A DNA stretch of 64,000 nt from Mangrovicoccus algicola (lineage in GTDB: Bacteria > Pseudomonadota > Alphaproteobacteria > Rhodobacterales > Rhodobacteraceae). The position numbers were made by a program, and so were the translations under genes. Positions 51,527-59,402 of the stretch are shown piece by piece (the stretch's first letter is position 1; every line of letters begins with the position of its first letter). The notes under the pieces were generated by a model. The model was not told where the DNA came from and ran no database searches. It saw only the letters and a program-made list of their open reading frames with translations. Location of the stretch: assembly GCF_014903745.1 (NCBI RefSeq), contig NZ_JACVXA010000008.1, positions 39,959 through 103,958 on the forward strand, written 5' to 3'.

Positions 51527-51919
51527 TTAGAAAACGGTGCAGAGAACTTCGCCGCCGACATTGGCCTGACGGGCGCTCGCATCGGTCATCACGCCCTTCG
51601 GCGTGGAGACGATGGAGATGCCCAGACCTTGACGGACCTGCGGGATCTCGGTGGCGCCGGCATAGACCCGGCGGCCGGGGGTGGAAACGCGCTTCAGCTC
51701 GCGGATGACCGGCGTGCCTTCGAAGTACTTCAGGCTGATCTTGAGGGCCGGATGGCCATCTTCGCCGGTGGTCGCTTCGTAGCCGCGGATATAGCCTTCG
51801 TCCGCCAGCACGTCGAGAACCCAGGCACGCAGCTTGGAAGCAGGCGTGACCACGGTCGACTTGCGGCGCAGCTGGGCGTTGCGGATGCGGGTGAGCATAT
51901 CGCCGAGAGGATCGTTCAT
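51527..51919 (-). CDS. rpsH: 30S ribosomal protein S8
   Basis: 130 residues. [20 protein letters not shown] at the start and [20 protein letters not shown] near the end are diagnostic. S8 nucleates the 30S central domain and in E. coli represses the spc operon by binding rplE mRNA. Confidence 0.97.
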   Translation of the reverse strand: MNDPLGDMLTRIRNAQLRRKSTVVTPASKLRAWVLDVLADEGYIRGYEATTGEDGHPALKISLKYFEGTPVIRELKRVSTPGRRVYAGATEIPQVRQGLGISIVSTPKGVMTDASARQANVGGEVLCTVF

Positions 51920-51932
51920 GTGTTTACCTCCC

Positions 51933-52238
51933 TTACCAGCTGGACTTCACGAGACCAGGGATCTGGCCTGCGGAGCCGAGGTCGCGCAGCATGATACGGC
52001 TGACCTTGAGCTTGCGGTAATAGGCGTGGGGACGCCCGGTGAGCTGGCAGCGGTTGTGCAGCCGGGTTGCCGAGGAGTTGCGCGGCAGCTTCGCCAGTTT
52101 CAGGCGGGCCTTGAAGCGCTCTTCCATCGGACGGTTCTCGTCATTCGCGATCTCTTTGAGAGCGGCGCGCTTGGCGGCATACTGCTCCACCAGGCGTTCC
52201 CGCTTCTTCTCGCGTTCGATCATGGATTTTTTTGCCAT
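51933..52238 (-). CDS. rpsN: 30S ribosomal protein S14 (zinc-free form)
   Basis: 101 residues, the long form. [20 protein letters not shown] and [20 protein letters not shown] are conserved. Only one Cys is present, so the zinc site of the short form is absent. It lies 13 bp upstream of rpsH and 16 bp after rplE. Confidence 0.97.
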   Translation of the reverse strand: MAKKSMIEREKKRERLVEQYAAKRAALKEIANDENRPMEERFKARLKLAKLPRNSSATRLHNRCQLTGRPHAYYRKLKVSRIMLRDLGSAGQIPGLVKSSW

Positions 52239-52254
52239 GTCCTCGATCCTCGCC

Positions 52255-52815
52255 TTAGCTGTTGAACGGCATGTTGAAAGCTTTCAACAGCGCCTTGGCT
52301 TCCGCATCCGTCGAAGCGGTGGTGCAGATGATGATGTCCATGCCGCGAACCGCGTCGACCTTGTCGAACTCGATTTCCGGGAAGACGATGTGTTCCTTCA
52401 GGCCGGTGGCATAGTTGCCGCGGCCGTCGAAGGACTTGCCCGACACGCCGCGGAAGTCGCGGATGCGGGGCATGGCGATCGTGATGAGGCGATCGAGGAA
52501 TTCGTACATGCGGTCGCCGCGCAGCGTGACCTTGGTGCCCAGCGGCATGCCTTCACGGACGCGGAAGCCTGCGATGGACTTCTTCGCCTTGGTGATGACG
52601 GCCTTCTGGCCCGCGATGGCCGACAGATCCTCGGAGGCCGACTTGACCTTCTTGGTGTCGTTGACCGCCTCGCCGACGCCCATGTTCAGGACGATCTTGT
52701 CGAGGCGCGGGATCATCATGACGTTCTTGTAGCCGAACTCTTCGCGCAGCTTGCTGCGGATTTCGTCGCGGTACAGCGTCTTGAGGCGCGGGGTGTAATC
52801 GGTGGCGTCCAGCAT
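52255..52815 (-). CDS. rplE: 50S ribosomal protein L5
   Basis: 186 residues. [20 protein letters not shown], the P-site loop [20 protein letters not shown] and [19 protein letters not shown] identify it. L5 binds 5S rRNA. Its ATG overlaps the rplX stop by one base (TGATG), implying coupling. Confidence 0.97.
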   Translation of the reverse strand: MLDATDYTPRLKTLYRDEIRSKLREEFGYKNVMMIPRLDKIVLNMGVGEAVNDTKKVKSASEDLSAIAGQKAVITKAKKSIAGFRVREGMPLGTKVTLRGDRMYEFLDRLITIAMPRIRDFRGVSGKSFDGRGNYATGLKEHIVFPEIEFDKVDAVRGMDIIICTTASTDAEAKALLKAFNMPFNS

Positions 52816-53120
52816 CAGACGGTCTCCCCGGTGGTCTTGGCGAAACGCACCTTCTTGTCGCCTTCCATGCGGAAACCGACGCGGGTGGCCTTGCCGTTGC
52901 TGTCCAGGAGCGCGAGGTTCGACAGGTCGATGGGCATCGCCTTCGGAACGCGGCCGCCCTGCGACTGCTGGCTCTGCTTGGTGTGGCGGATGGCGACGTT
53001 CACGCCTTCGACCACGGCCTTGCCTGCAGACGGGTTGACCGACTGGATCTCGCCCTGCTTGCCCTTGTCCTTGCCGGCAAGGACGACGACCTTGTCGCCT
53101 TTTTTCAGCTTAGCAGCCAT
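52815..53120 (-). CDS. rplX: 50S ribosomal protein L24
   Basis: 101 residues. The KOW-type start [20 protein letters not shown] is followed by [20 protein letters not shown] and a C-terminal [20 protein letters not shown]24 initiates 50S assembly. It starts 1 bp after rplN. Confidence 0.97.
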   Translation of the reverse strand: MAAKLKKGDKVVVLAGKDKGKQGEIQSVNPSAGKAVVEGVNVAIRHTKQSQQSQGGRVPKAMPIDLSNLALLDSNGKATRVGFRMEGDKKVRFAKTTGETV

Positions 53121-53121
53121 C

Positions 53122-53490
53122 TCAGAGCACCTCCGGTGCCAGCGAAATGATCTTCATGAAGTTCTTCGCGCGCAGCTCGCGGACGACCGGCCCGAAGATA
53201 CGGGTGCCGACCGGCTCGCCGTTGTTGTTCAGGATAACGGCAGCGTTGCGGTCAAAGCGGATGGCGGTGCCATCTTCGCGGCGAACTTCCTTGGCGGTCC
53301 GGACGACGACTGCCTTACGCACGTCGCCCTTCTTCACGCGGCCCCGCGGAATGGCTTCCTTCACCGAGACGACGATGATGTCGCCCACGGAAGCGTATTT
53401 CCGCTTCGAGCCGCCGAGGACCTTGATGCACTGAACCCGGCGGGCGCCGGAGTTGTCAGCGACATCCAGATTGGTCTGCATCTGGATCAT
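53122..53490 (-). CDS. rplN: 50S ribosomal protein L14
   Basis: 122 residues, full length. [20 protein letters not shown] opens the beta-barrel. The middle holds [20 protein letters not shown] and the end [19 protein letters not shown]14 lies at the subunit interface. It is preceded by a 97-bp spacer after rpsQ. Confidence 0.97.
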   Translation of the reverse strand: MIQMQTNLDVADNSGARRVQCIKVLGGSKRKYASVGDIIVVSVKEAIPRGRVKKGDVRKAVVVRTAKEVRREDGTAIRFDRNAAVILNNNGEPVGTRIFGPVVRELRAKNFMKIISLAPEVL

Positions 53491-53587
53491 GGTTAGTCTC
53501 CCGACCTTTGGGAACGGGTCCCAGGGTTTCGAATAGTTCGGAAGGGCCTGCCCTTCCGGAATATCCGCTCAGAGGAAAGCTGGCACC

Positions 53588-53821
53588 TTACCAGGTGCCG
53601 TGCACTTCCCAGCGCTTCGTCTTCGACTTCGGCGCGCATTCGATGATGCGGACCTTGTCACCGGCCTTGAAGGTGTTCTCTTCGTCATGCGCCCGGTACT
53701 TCTTGGATTTCCGGATGGTCTTCTGCAGGACCGGGTGCTTGAAGCGGCGTTCGACGGACACGGTGACGGTCTGTTCGTTGGCCGCGCTGGTGACGACACC
53801 TTGCAGGATGCGTTTGGGCAT
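53588..53821 (-). CDS. rpsQ: 30S ribosomal protein S17
   Basis: 77 residues. [20 protein letters not shown] and [20 protein letters not shown] are conserved OB-fold segments of S17, which binds 16S rRNA helices in the lower 30S body. It is 4 bp after rpmC. Confidence 0.97.
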   Translation of the reverse strand: MPKRILQGVVTSAANEQTVTVSVERRFKHPVLQKTIRKSKKYRAHDEENTFKAGDKVRIIECAPKSKTKRWEVHGTW

Positions 53822-53825
53822 GGAC

Positions 53826-54035
53826 TCAGGCCTCCGGCTGGGCAGCTGCGGCTGCCTTCTGGTTCAGGACAGTTTTGACACGGGCGACATCGCGGCGGAC
53901 CTGGCGGATCCGTGCGGTGTTTTCCATCTGGTTCGTGGCTGCCTGAAAGCGGAGGTTGAAGGCCTCTTTCTTCAGATCGGCCAGCTGGTCACGCAGCTGG
54001 TCCGGGGTCTTCTCGCGAAGTTCCTTGGCGTTCAT
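53826..54035 (-). CDS. rpmC: 50S ribosomal protein L29
   Basis: 69 residues from ATG 54035, with AAAGGAAAAGG upstream. [20 protein letters not shown] and the second helix [20 protein letters not shown] are typical of L29, which sits at the peptide exit and binds trigger factor and SRP. It is the first gene of this unit. The expected upstream neighbour rplP is absent. Confidence 0.96.
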   Translation of the reverse strand: MNAKELREKTPDQLRDQLADLKKEAFNLRFQAATNQMENTARIRQVRRDVARVKTVLNQKAAAAAQPEA

Positions 54036-54119
54036 CGCCCTTTTCCTTTGCACAATCACCGGAGAGCCCCCTGCGTTCGAGGTCACTCTGATTCCGGTGG
54101 AGTCGGTGAATGAGCGGCC

Positions 54120-54148
54120 CCTATACGCGGATGACGGCAGGATGACAA
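54120..54148 (-). promoter_or_regulatory. Promoter of the rpmC-rpsQ-rplN-...-rpmD unit
   Basis: Minus-strand TTGTCA and TATAGG are separated by exactly 17 bp, about 85 bp upstream of rpmC and downstream of tRNA-Gly. It is a near-consensus sigma70 site and explains how the cluster is expressed without the S10 operon in front. Confidence 0.75.
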
Positions 54149-54233
54149 GCAGAGTCTGGCGCTTTTCGCTACAGGCCGCTCAGCTGCGGATCGGCACATG
54201 CCGCGGCAGCGGCGGGATCATCCGGGGGAAGAC

Positions 54234-54307
54234 TGGAGCGGGTAGTCGGAATCGAACCGACACCAAGAGCTTGGAAGGCTCGTGTGATACCATTTCACCA
54301 TACCCGC
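54234..54307 (-). tRNA. tRNA-Gly (anticodon TCC)
   Basis: 74 bases including the encoded CCA. The acceptor strands are GCGGGTA and TACCCGC, the anticodon loop is CTTCCAA (TCC, reading GGA/GGG), and the T-arm contains GGTTCGATTCC. It is transcribed leftward, upstream of the rpmC promoter. Confidence 0.95.
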
Positions 54308-54318
54308 GCCGTCCCGGA

Positions 54319-54347
54319 GACATAGAAGATGCCGTGCGGCGAGGCAA
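54319..54347 (-). promoter_or_regulatory. Promoter of tRNA-Gly
   Basis: Minus-strand TTGCCT and TATGTC are separated by exactly 17 bp, ending 11 bp before the tRNA 5' end, as expected for a stable RNA promoter. Confidence 0.6.
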
Positions 54348-54386
54348 GCCCCCCGGGACGGGATTCCCGCAAGGGCAAGGCGCGGC

Positions 54387-55502
54387 TCAGAAGCGCCAGC
54401 GCATCCCGGCTATGACCGAGGCAGCATCCTCGTACTCGGCGCCGCTGTCATCCTCATGGCTGTATTCGGCATAGCCGAGATAGAATTCCGTGTTCCAGTC
54501 ATCCACGCTCTGGGTCATCTGGATGCCGGTCTGGCGGCTTTCCGCGCCATCAGATCCCAGGTCCTCCCCGGCATAATGGTCGACGGAGACGGCGGTGCTG
54601 CCGATCTGCCACCAGTCGCGCAGGATCCCCGCCTTGACGTAGACATAGGACCCGCCATCGGGATCGCCGCCCCCCGCCACCGTGCCGGTCAGGCCGGTGG
54701 GCGCATGCAGCAGCGACAGCGACCCGGCCCAGCTTTGCGAGACGTCGCCGCCGTCATCCTTCCAGCCTCCGCCAAGCCCGGCGGCAAGGCTGAGCTCGCC
54801 CATTTCGGCATCGTAGAACAGGCCGATATCGTAGTAATCGGCATCGTCATCCCCGGCCAGCACCTCCTGCCCATAGGCCACCGCGAGGGTGACGCCCGAG
54901 ACCTCCGGCGTGTCGTAGCGGATGCGCCCCTTCCGGCCGCCGTCGAAATCGGTGAAGACATCGCTGATCGCGACATCGCTCAGCGCGCCGTCCTCGCGGC
55001 GGAACAGGTAGCCGCCCGCGGTATCGCCCGTCGCCACGGCGCTGGCCAGCGCGGTTCCGGACAGGTCGCTCCCGGCGATCCCGTCGGAGGCCATCGAGCC
55101 CTGCCCCAGCGACAGCGTGCCGAAACCGGCCTCCAGCGACAGGTCGGCATGGCGAAGGTCGGTCTTCTCCCAGGTCCAGCCGGGCGCGTCGTCCTGGCTG
55201 AAAGACGAACTCTGCGGCGCCCCCAGCCCGGTTTCCAGCTTGAAGCGCAGCGCGGCGCCCCCGCTCAGGCTCTGGTCCAGATCGAACCCCAGGCGGGTAT
55301 TGGAATGCGCGTTATCCGCCAGCACGCCCTCGGAGTCGCGGCCGTCATCGAGGCCGATGAAGGTCGGGCTGACCTGCCCGTAGAAGGTGACGGTCCCGCC
55401 GGTGTCGCTGGAATAGCTCTGCGCGGCGGCGATGGCGGGCAGCGCGCCGATGATGACGCCGGCGAGACCGGCCGCGCGTGCCCCTGACAGTGTGACTGGC
55501 AT
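54387..55502 (-). CDS. Outer-membrane porin
   Basis: 371 residues from ATG 55502 (AGGGGGAATC upstream). A signal peptide (RAAGLAGVIIGALPAIAAAQ) precedes a beta-barrel of alternating strands, for example GTVTFYGQVSPTFIGLDDG, AALRFKLETGL and WNTEFYLGYAEY. The final strand ends in RWRF, the terminal Phe used by the BAM machinery. It is rich in acidic residues, suggesting a cation-leaning general porin of the Rhodobacter type. It sits upstream of tRNA-Gly on the same strand. Confidence 0.9.
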   Translation of the reverse strand: MPVTLSGARAAGLAGVIIGALPAIAAAQSYSSDTGGTVTFYGQVSPTFIGLDDGRDSEGVLADNAHSNTRLGFDLDQSLSGGAALRFKLETGLGAPQSSSFSQDDAPGWTWEKTDLRHADLSLEAGFGTLSLGQGSMASDGIAGSDLSGTALASAVATGDTAGGYLFRREDGALSDVAISDVFTDFDGGRKGRIRYDTPEVSGVTLAVAYGQEVLAGDDDADYYDIGLFYDAEMGELSLAAGLGGGWKDDGGDVSQSWAGSLSLLHAPTGLTGTVAGGGDPDGGSYVYVKAGILRDWWQIGSTAVSVDHYAGEDLGSDGAESRQTGIQMTQSVDDWNTEFYLGYAEYSHEDDSGAEYEDAASVIAGMRWRF

Positions 55503-55941
55503 GATTCCCCCTGGCTGCTGGGATGATATGCGGCCCGCCCCGCAGAGGGCGGCGGATCCGCGTCCTGCATCGAGGATAGCGGCAATGCGCCATTGCAGCG
55601 AGGTCCGAGCCCGGCCAAGGCCCATGCGCGACGGACCCGTTGCCAACGGGCAACCCGTCCCCCTCCGCCCCGGATGATACCCTGCGCCCAACCCGGAAAG
55701 GGCAGGTCGCGCAGCGCCGGCAGGGCGCGGCAAAGGAGCGGGCCGCCGCAACTCCGGCCGTGACGCGCGTGGCATCTCCGCGCCGCGGGGCGGAGGCCGG
55801 GAGGCGGCCTGCACATGGCCACACCGCAGCGCCGGGACCCGGAGGCTGCCGGCATCAGCGGATGCAAGCCGGACAGGCAGCAGGGACCGACCGCGCAATT
55901 ACCGCGCAACCGCCTGATCGTGTTTCAAATCCGGAAGGAAG
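55503..55941. other. Intergenic gap between porin and integrative element
   Basis: About 440 bp with no supported gene. It should hold the porin promoter, but no clear -35/-10 pair stands out. A small GTTGCC/GGCAAC hairpin lies near 55637-55652. Sequence becomes AT-richer as the element's left end is reached. Confidence 0.4.
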
Positions 55942-55957
55942 TGGTGCCGCAGAAGGG
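55942..55957 (+). repeat. Left attachment repeat (copy of tRNA-Thr 3' end)
   Basis: TGGTGCCGCAGAAGGG, identical to the last 16 bases of the tRNA-Thr gene (as its complement) at 60218-60233. Sequence beyond the repeat diverges from the tRNA at once, so this is a duplicated att core rather than a tRNA gene. Confidence 0.88.
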
Positions 55958-55989
55958 CATTGAATGCCCCTATATTTAGGTTCCGGCCG

Positions 55990-56068
55990 GTTCCGGTAAT
56001 TTCCGATCTGACTGCTATATAACAGAAAAATAGCTATTTGTCTTTCCGTCCTGTTCCGGTAACTTCCG
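55990..56068 (+). repeat. Direct repeats at the element's left end (possible integrase arm sites)
   Basis: GTTCCGGTAATTTCCG at 55990-56005 and GTTCCGGTAACTTCCG at 56053-56068 differ at one base and are 63 bp apart, between the att core and the integrase gene. Such iterons suit integrase arm-binding or AlpA binding. They flank AT-rich DNA likely to hold the integrase promoter. Confidence 0.55.
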
Positions 56069-56086
56069 GGGCATCCCAACATCTAG

Positions 56087-56107
56087 GGTGGGGCTGGCGG
56101 TGGGGCT
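56087..56107 (+). repeat. 21-bp direct repeat, left copy
   Basis: A G-rich 21-bp sequence, itself two near-copies of GGTGGGGCT around GGC, is repeated exactly at 60142-60162 near the other end of the element. Left copy is 130 bp inside the left att core. In translation both read WGWRWG in an upstream extension that is probably not translated. Confidence 0.7.
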
Positions 56108-56112
56108 GGAAC

Positions 56113-57270
56113 TTGCCTGCATTGAATAAGCTGAGTGCTGCACAGGTCAGGACCGCCCCGGCGGGCCGTTATGGCGACGGCGGCGGGCTTTGGCTGCACA
56201 AGCGAGACGAGACGGCCGGGAAGTGGCTCTACCTGTTCAAGCAGGGGAAGCGGCGGCGCGAGATGGGGCTGGGCGCCTTCCCGGCGGTTTCGCTCAAGGA
56301 AGCCCGCGAGAAGGCCGACCGGTGCCGGGCACAGGCGCGCGACGGGCTGGACCCGATAACGGAGCGCGAGAAGCAGCGCCGGGAAATGCGGCGCAATCTG
56401 CACCTTCTCCGCGACATTGCCGATGACGCTTTCGAGGCACGCAAGGCCGAGTTGAAGGGCGACGGCGTGGCGGGCCGCTGGTTCTCGCCTCTTGAACTGC
56501 ACATCCTTCCCAAGCTGGGCGACAAGCCAGTTGCCGAAATCGACCAGATCGACATCCGGGACGCGCTGGCACCGATCTGGCACAGCAAGGCCGACACCGC
56601 GCGGAAGGCGATGAACCGGCTGGGGATCTGCCTCAAGCACGCTGCCGCGCTGGGGCTGGCCGTGGATTTGCAGGCGGCGGACAAGGCAAAGCTCCTGCTG
56701 GGCCAGCAACGGCACAAGGCCGAGCACATCCCCGCTCTGCCTTGGCAGGACGTCCCTGCCTTCTATCAATCGCTCGACGATGTGACGCTTTCGCATCTGG
56801 CGCTGCGGCTGCTCATCCTAACCGGCGTGCGGTCGCGGCCGCTCCGCTACCTGCACCTCGACCAGATCGACGGCGACGTCTGGACCATCCCCGGCGAAGC
56901 GATGAAGGGCCGGAAGGACAAGACACCGGATTTCCGCGTTCCCCTATCGGCCGAGGCGCTGCGGGTGATTGACTTGGCGCGACCCACCGCGCGGGACAGG
57001 TTGTTGTTCGGGACCAAGCGGGACGTAATTTCCGATGCCACAATGAGCCGCATGATGGAACGCCGGAAGATGACGGCGCGGCCGCACGGATTTCGGTCAT
57101 CGCTGCGCGTCTGGCTCTCGGAAGCGACTGACGCACCTTATGAAGTGGCCGAGACCATGCTGGGGCATGTGGTCGGCGGTGCGGTAGAGCGGGCCTACAG
57201 GCGGACAGACTACTTAGAACAAAGGCGACAACTCTTAGAGTTTTGGGCGCGCCATTTACAGAGCGCCTAA
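56113..57270 (+). CDS. P4-type tyrosine integrase
   Basis: 385 residues if TTG 56113 is used; TTG 56122 or an upstream TTG at 56038 are alternatives, and no ATG exists. The N-terminal DUF4102-like arm-binding domain includes GRYGDGGGLWLHKRD and REMGLGAFPAVSLKEAREKA. The catalytic domain has Arg near 239 in LTGVRSRPLRYL, HGFR near 325, LGH near 350 and the nucleophile Tyr in AYRRTDYLEQRR near 361. It should catalyse integration at tRNA-Thr. Confidence 0.92.
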   Translation: MPALNKLSAAQVRTAPAGRYGDGGGLWLHKRDETAGKWLYLFKQGKRRREMGLGAFPAVSLKEAREKADRCRAQARDGLDPITEREKQRREMRRNLHLLRDIADDAFEARKAELKGDGVAGRWFSPLELHILPKLGDKPVAEIDQIDIRDALAPIWHSKADTARKAMNRLGICLKHAAALGLAVDLQAADKAKLLLGQQRHKAEHIPALPWQDVPAFYQSLDDVTLSHLALRLLILTGVRSRPLRYLHLDQIDGDVWTIPGEAMKGRKDKTPDFRVPLSAEALRVIDLARPTARDRLLFGTKRDVISDATMSRMMERRKMTARPHGFRSSLRVWLSEATDAPYEVAETMLGHVVGGAVERAYRRTDYLEQRRQLLEFWARHLQSA

Positions 57271-57552
57271 AATATCTGGCCGTAAGGCACTTATAAGAAA
57301 AGAAGTTATCCAATAAATATATGGCCGAAATCGAGAAAGATTCACGGGACCTAAGCAGCCTACTTGAGCCGCCCGCGGAATGCAGTACCATCGAATCGTA
57401 TCAGGGCAAGTGAGAAGCCTTGATGACCAATCCGGTTCGCCAAAACCGGATTGGTCGAGGTTCGAAGGGTTATGGATTGGTCCCTCTGTACCTCAGTCTC
57501 GCACACTCAAAGTGCTCAGGGCAAGGCGCCTGGGCGGCGACGGAGCAACAAA
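57271..57552. other. Spacer after the integrase with a perfect inverted repeat
   Basis: About 280 bp, AT-rich at first (stop codons in all frames). It contains the 12-bp inverted repeat ACCAATCCGGTT (57426-57437) with 57444-57455 around a six-base loop. This could be the operator of the AlpA-led operon or an integrase terminator without T-run. No gene recognised. Confidence 0.5.
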
Positions 57553-57735
57553 ATGCGGATCTTGAGGCGACGTGATGTCGAGCACGTGACCGGGCTTTCG
57601 CGGTCTACCATCTACAGTATGATGTCAGAGGGGAACTTCCCCAAGCCCTTGCGACTGGGCAAGAGAGCCGTCGGGTGGCCGGAAAGCACGGTCATCGCCT
57701 GGCTCGAACAGCGCACAGACAAGAGCAGCATGTAG
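57553..57735 (+). CDS. AlpA-family transcriptional regulator/excisionase-like protein
   Basis: 60 residues from ATG 57553. MRILRRRDVEHVTGLSRSTI followed by YSMMSEGNFPKPLRLGKRAV and GWPESTVIAWLEQR is the compact MerR-like winged helix of AlpA proteins, which activate integrase or act as excision factors in P4-like elements. It is downstream of the integrase on the same strand. The 12-bp dyad at 57426-57455 is a candidate target. Confidence 0.88.
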   Translation: MRILRRRDVEHVTGLSRSTIYSMMSEGNFPKPLRLGKRAVGWPESTVIAWLEQRTDKSSM

Positions 57736-57740
57736 TTGGA

Positions 57741-57775
57741 ACCCCGCCCCATTGTGGCGGGGTGCTTGCTTCATA
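57741..57775 (+). terminator. Terminator-like hairpin after the AlpA gene
   Basis: An 8-bp stem (57741-57748 with 57756-57763, loop CCATTGT) starts 5 bp after the AlpA stop and is followed by GCTTGCTTCAT. The T-run is weak, so it may be partial. Confidence 0.5.
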
Positions 57776-57827
57776 GCCTAGCGGCAAGCGATTCCGCCCT
57801 TTGGTGCAAACCAGAGGCACAGAAGTC

Positions 57828-58109
57828 ATGGCAAACCACGACCTAGCATTCAGCAACGGCGGCCAAGTCCGCTGGACCTGCAAGGCGCTGCTTTCGGGCC
57901 GCACGCTCAACCATGAGACGGCAATCCGCGAAGTCCGCGCGCACCGGCTGGCGGCAATCATCCACCGGCTCATCCATAAATACGACTGGCCGATTGATAC
58001 CCAGTACACCGGCCCGGAGAACACCGCCGAGTACAAGCTCCGCCCCGGCTGCGACCGGAACAAGCTGCGGTTCCCGCCCTCCGCACTGAAAACGGCGGGC
58101 CGCGGATGA
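57828..58109 (+). CDS. Small winged-helix-like protein of the element (93 aa)
   Basis: From ATG 57828. TCKALLSGRTLNHETAIREV and AHRLAAIIHRLIHKYDWPID read as a helix-turn-helix followed by a wing (TQYTGPENTAEYKLRPG) and a C-terminal KLRFPPSA. Proteins with this pattern occur in prophages and islands and are presumed DNA-binding. It opens a chain of five genes joined by ATGA overlaps. Confidence 0.7.
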   Translation: MANHDLAFSNGGQVRWTCKALLSGRTLNHETAIREVRAHRLAAIIHRLIHKYDWPIDTQYTGPENTAEYKLRPGCDRNKLRFPPSALKTAGRG

Positions 58110-58207
58110 ACGTCCTTCGCATCGCCCGGCTCTGCCGCCTCTACTGGCTGCATCCCTCCGTCGCCGCACGCATCGCGGAACTGGCTTTCGGGGAGGGGCG
58201 CGAATGA
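58106..58207 (+). CDS. Very small protein of the element (33 aa)
   Basis: The ATG overlaps the preceding stop and its own TGA overlaps the next ATG, both as ATGA. The 33 residues (MNVLRIARLCRLYWLHPSVA, then ARIAELAFGEGRE) form a likely amphipathic helix with a basic first half. It is too short for family assignment, but the double coupling argues that it is translated. Confidence 0.6.
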   Translation: MNVLRIARLCRLYWLHPSVAARIAELAFGEGRE

Positions 58208-58482
58208 CCGGCGACCACCGCGAAACCGCCGACACCTACGCAGGCGAACTGATCCGGCAGGACGCCTTGCGCGTCGTCACCTGCCGGGACCGCTTCCAAT
58301 GGATCTTGCAGCGCCGGACGCGCGCTGCAAGCCCGGCCGGGGCACGGTGGGAGGCTCTGGCCTATTGCCGCAGCCGCGCCGCGCTGCTGCGCCTGTGGCG
58401 CGACAACGGCGGCAATCCCGTCGCAGAACTCGACACCCTGCCGGACACGTTCCGGCCGGGGGCCAAGGAGGCGGCGCGATGA
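58204..58482 (+). CDS. Unknown protein of the element (92 aa)
   Basis: ATG 58204 overlaps the previous stop and the stop overlaps the next ATG. The sequence is helical and basic (LRVVTCRDRFQWILQRRTRA, WEALAYCRSRAALLRLWRDN) with no recognised domain. It is soluble, possibly nucleic-acid binding. Context suggests regulation or replication of the element. Confidence 0.65.
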   Translation: MTGDHRETADTYAGELIRQDALRVVTCRDRFQWILQRRTRAASPAGARWEALAYCRSRAALLRLWRDNGGNPVAELDTLPDTFRPGAKEAAR

Positions 58483-58646
58483 CGGGCCGCGTCCGTATCG
58501 AGCGCCGGGGCGGCCGGTGGCATGTGGTCAAGCAGATGGCGGCCGGGGCGACCGAAGGCGCCTGGGTCTCGCTGGGCGGTTGCCGGGAGCATTGGGTTGC
58601 CGTCCGGCTCTGGCTGTCCTTGATCGGGAAAGGAAGCGACCGATGA
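58479..58646 (+). CDS. Unknown small protein of the element (55 aa)
   Basis: Joined by ATGA overlaps on both sides. MTGRVRIERRGGRWHVVKQM, then AAGATEGAWVSLGGCREHWV, suggests a small beta-rich domain with a C-terminal helix. No motif recognised. Confidence 0.6.
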   Translation: MTGRVRIERRGGRWHVVKQMAAGATEGAWVSLGGCREHWVAVRLWLSLIGKGSDR

Positions 58647-59131
58647 GCCGCAAGCCCTACAAGCGCAGCAAGAAGGGGGCTGGACGTTTCGTCCAGCTCC
58701 ACGAATGGGTGCAGGCGACCGAAGCTTGGGCAACGCTCAAGCCGGGGCCGCGCGCGCTCTACATCGAGTTGAAGCGCCGCTACAACGGCGCGAACAACGG
58801 CCAAATCCTCCTGAGCTATCGAGACGCCGCGCGGCTGCTCAGCGTCCACCGCAATACAGTCGGCGGCTGGTTCGATGAGTTGGAAGCGCGGGGCTTCATT
58901 CATGCCAAAAGGGGGCATTGCCTCGGGCCGTCCGGCATCGGCGAGACAAGCCATTGGGCGCTCGATGAGGAAGCGACGATGGACGGGAAGCCCGCCCGGA
59001 AGGCCTTCGCGAGTTGGACGCCAGAACAGAAGCCCCGCACAGGAAACAGGACACCCCGTCAAGGAAAGCAGGACGGCGGCGACCGAAAGTCCGGCCACAA
59101 CGCCGGTCCCGTCCTGAAAATAGTGACGTGA
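58643..59131 (+). CDS. Helix-turn-helix protein, possible replication initiator of the element
   Basis: 162 residues from ATG 58643 (ATGA overlap). A basic start (MSRKPYKRSKKGAGRFVQLH) precedes a winged helix: PRALYIELKRRYNGANNGQI, LSYRDAARLLSVHRNTVGGW and FDELEARGFIHAKRG. The C-terminal 50 residues are Lys/Arg/Gly-rich and disordered. The pattern matches HTH proteins of alphaproteobacterial islands related to RepA-type initiators; a pure transcription-factor role is the alternative. Confidence 0.65.
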   Translation: MSRKPYKRSKKGAGRFVQLHEWVQATEAWATLKPGPRALYIELKRRYNGANNGQILLSYRDAARLLSVHRNTVGGWFDELEARGFIHAKRGHCLGPSGIGETSHWALDEEATMDGKPARKAFASWTPEQKPRTGNRTPRQGKQDGGDRKSGHNAGPVLKIVT

Positions 59132-59402
59132 TGGCGAGGTTTCCGAGCCGGGCCGTCACAGGATTGATGACATCTGCACATCTGGCCATGGGCCACCGCA
59201 GTAGGGCAGCGCGGGGAAGCGCCGGACCACGGCAAGCGCGGGCATGGTTGCCGGGACGGGAGGGGGGTGGCAAAAGTCCGCACGCCTCCGCCCGCAGACC
59301 GGTGCGGCCAGACACATGCACGCATCCCCAATTCAAGAATTTCGGATCGACCGATGGAAGGAGGATTTGCCACATGATTTCGGGAAAAATCCGAGGGCGG
59401 CG
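59132..59402. other. Gap before the zinc-ribbon gene
   Basis: 271 bp with no supported gene. The last part (AAGGAGGATTTGCCACATGATTT-like region near 59358) has a Shine-Dalgarno-like AAGGAGG followed by a short frame that runs into the next gene in another register. A promoter or replication origin could be here but nothing repeats. Confidence 0.35.
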
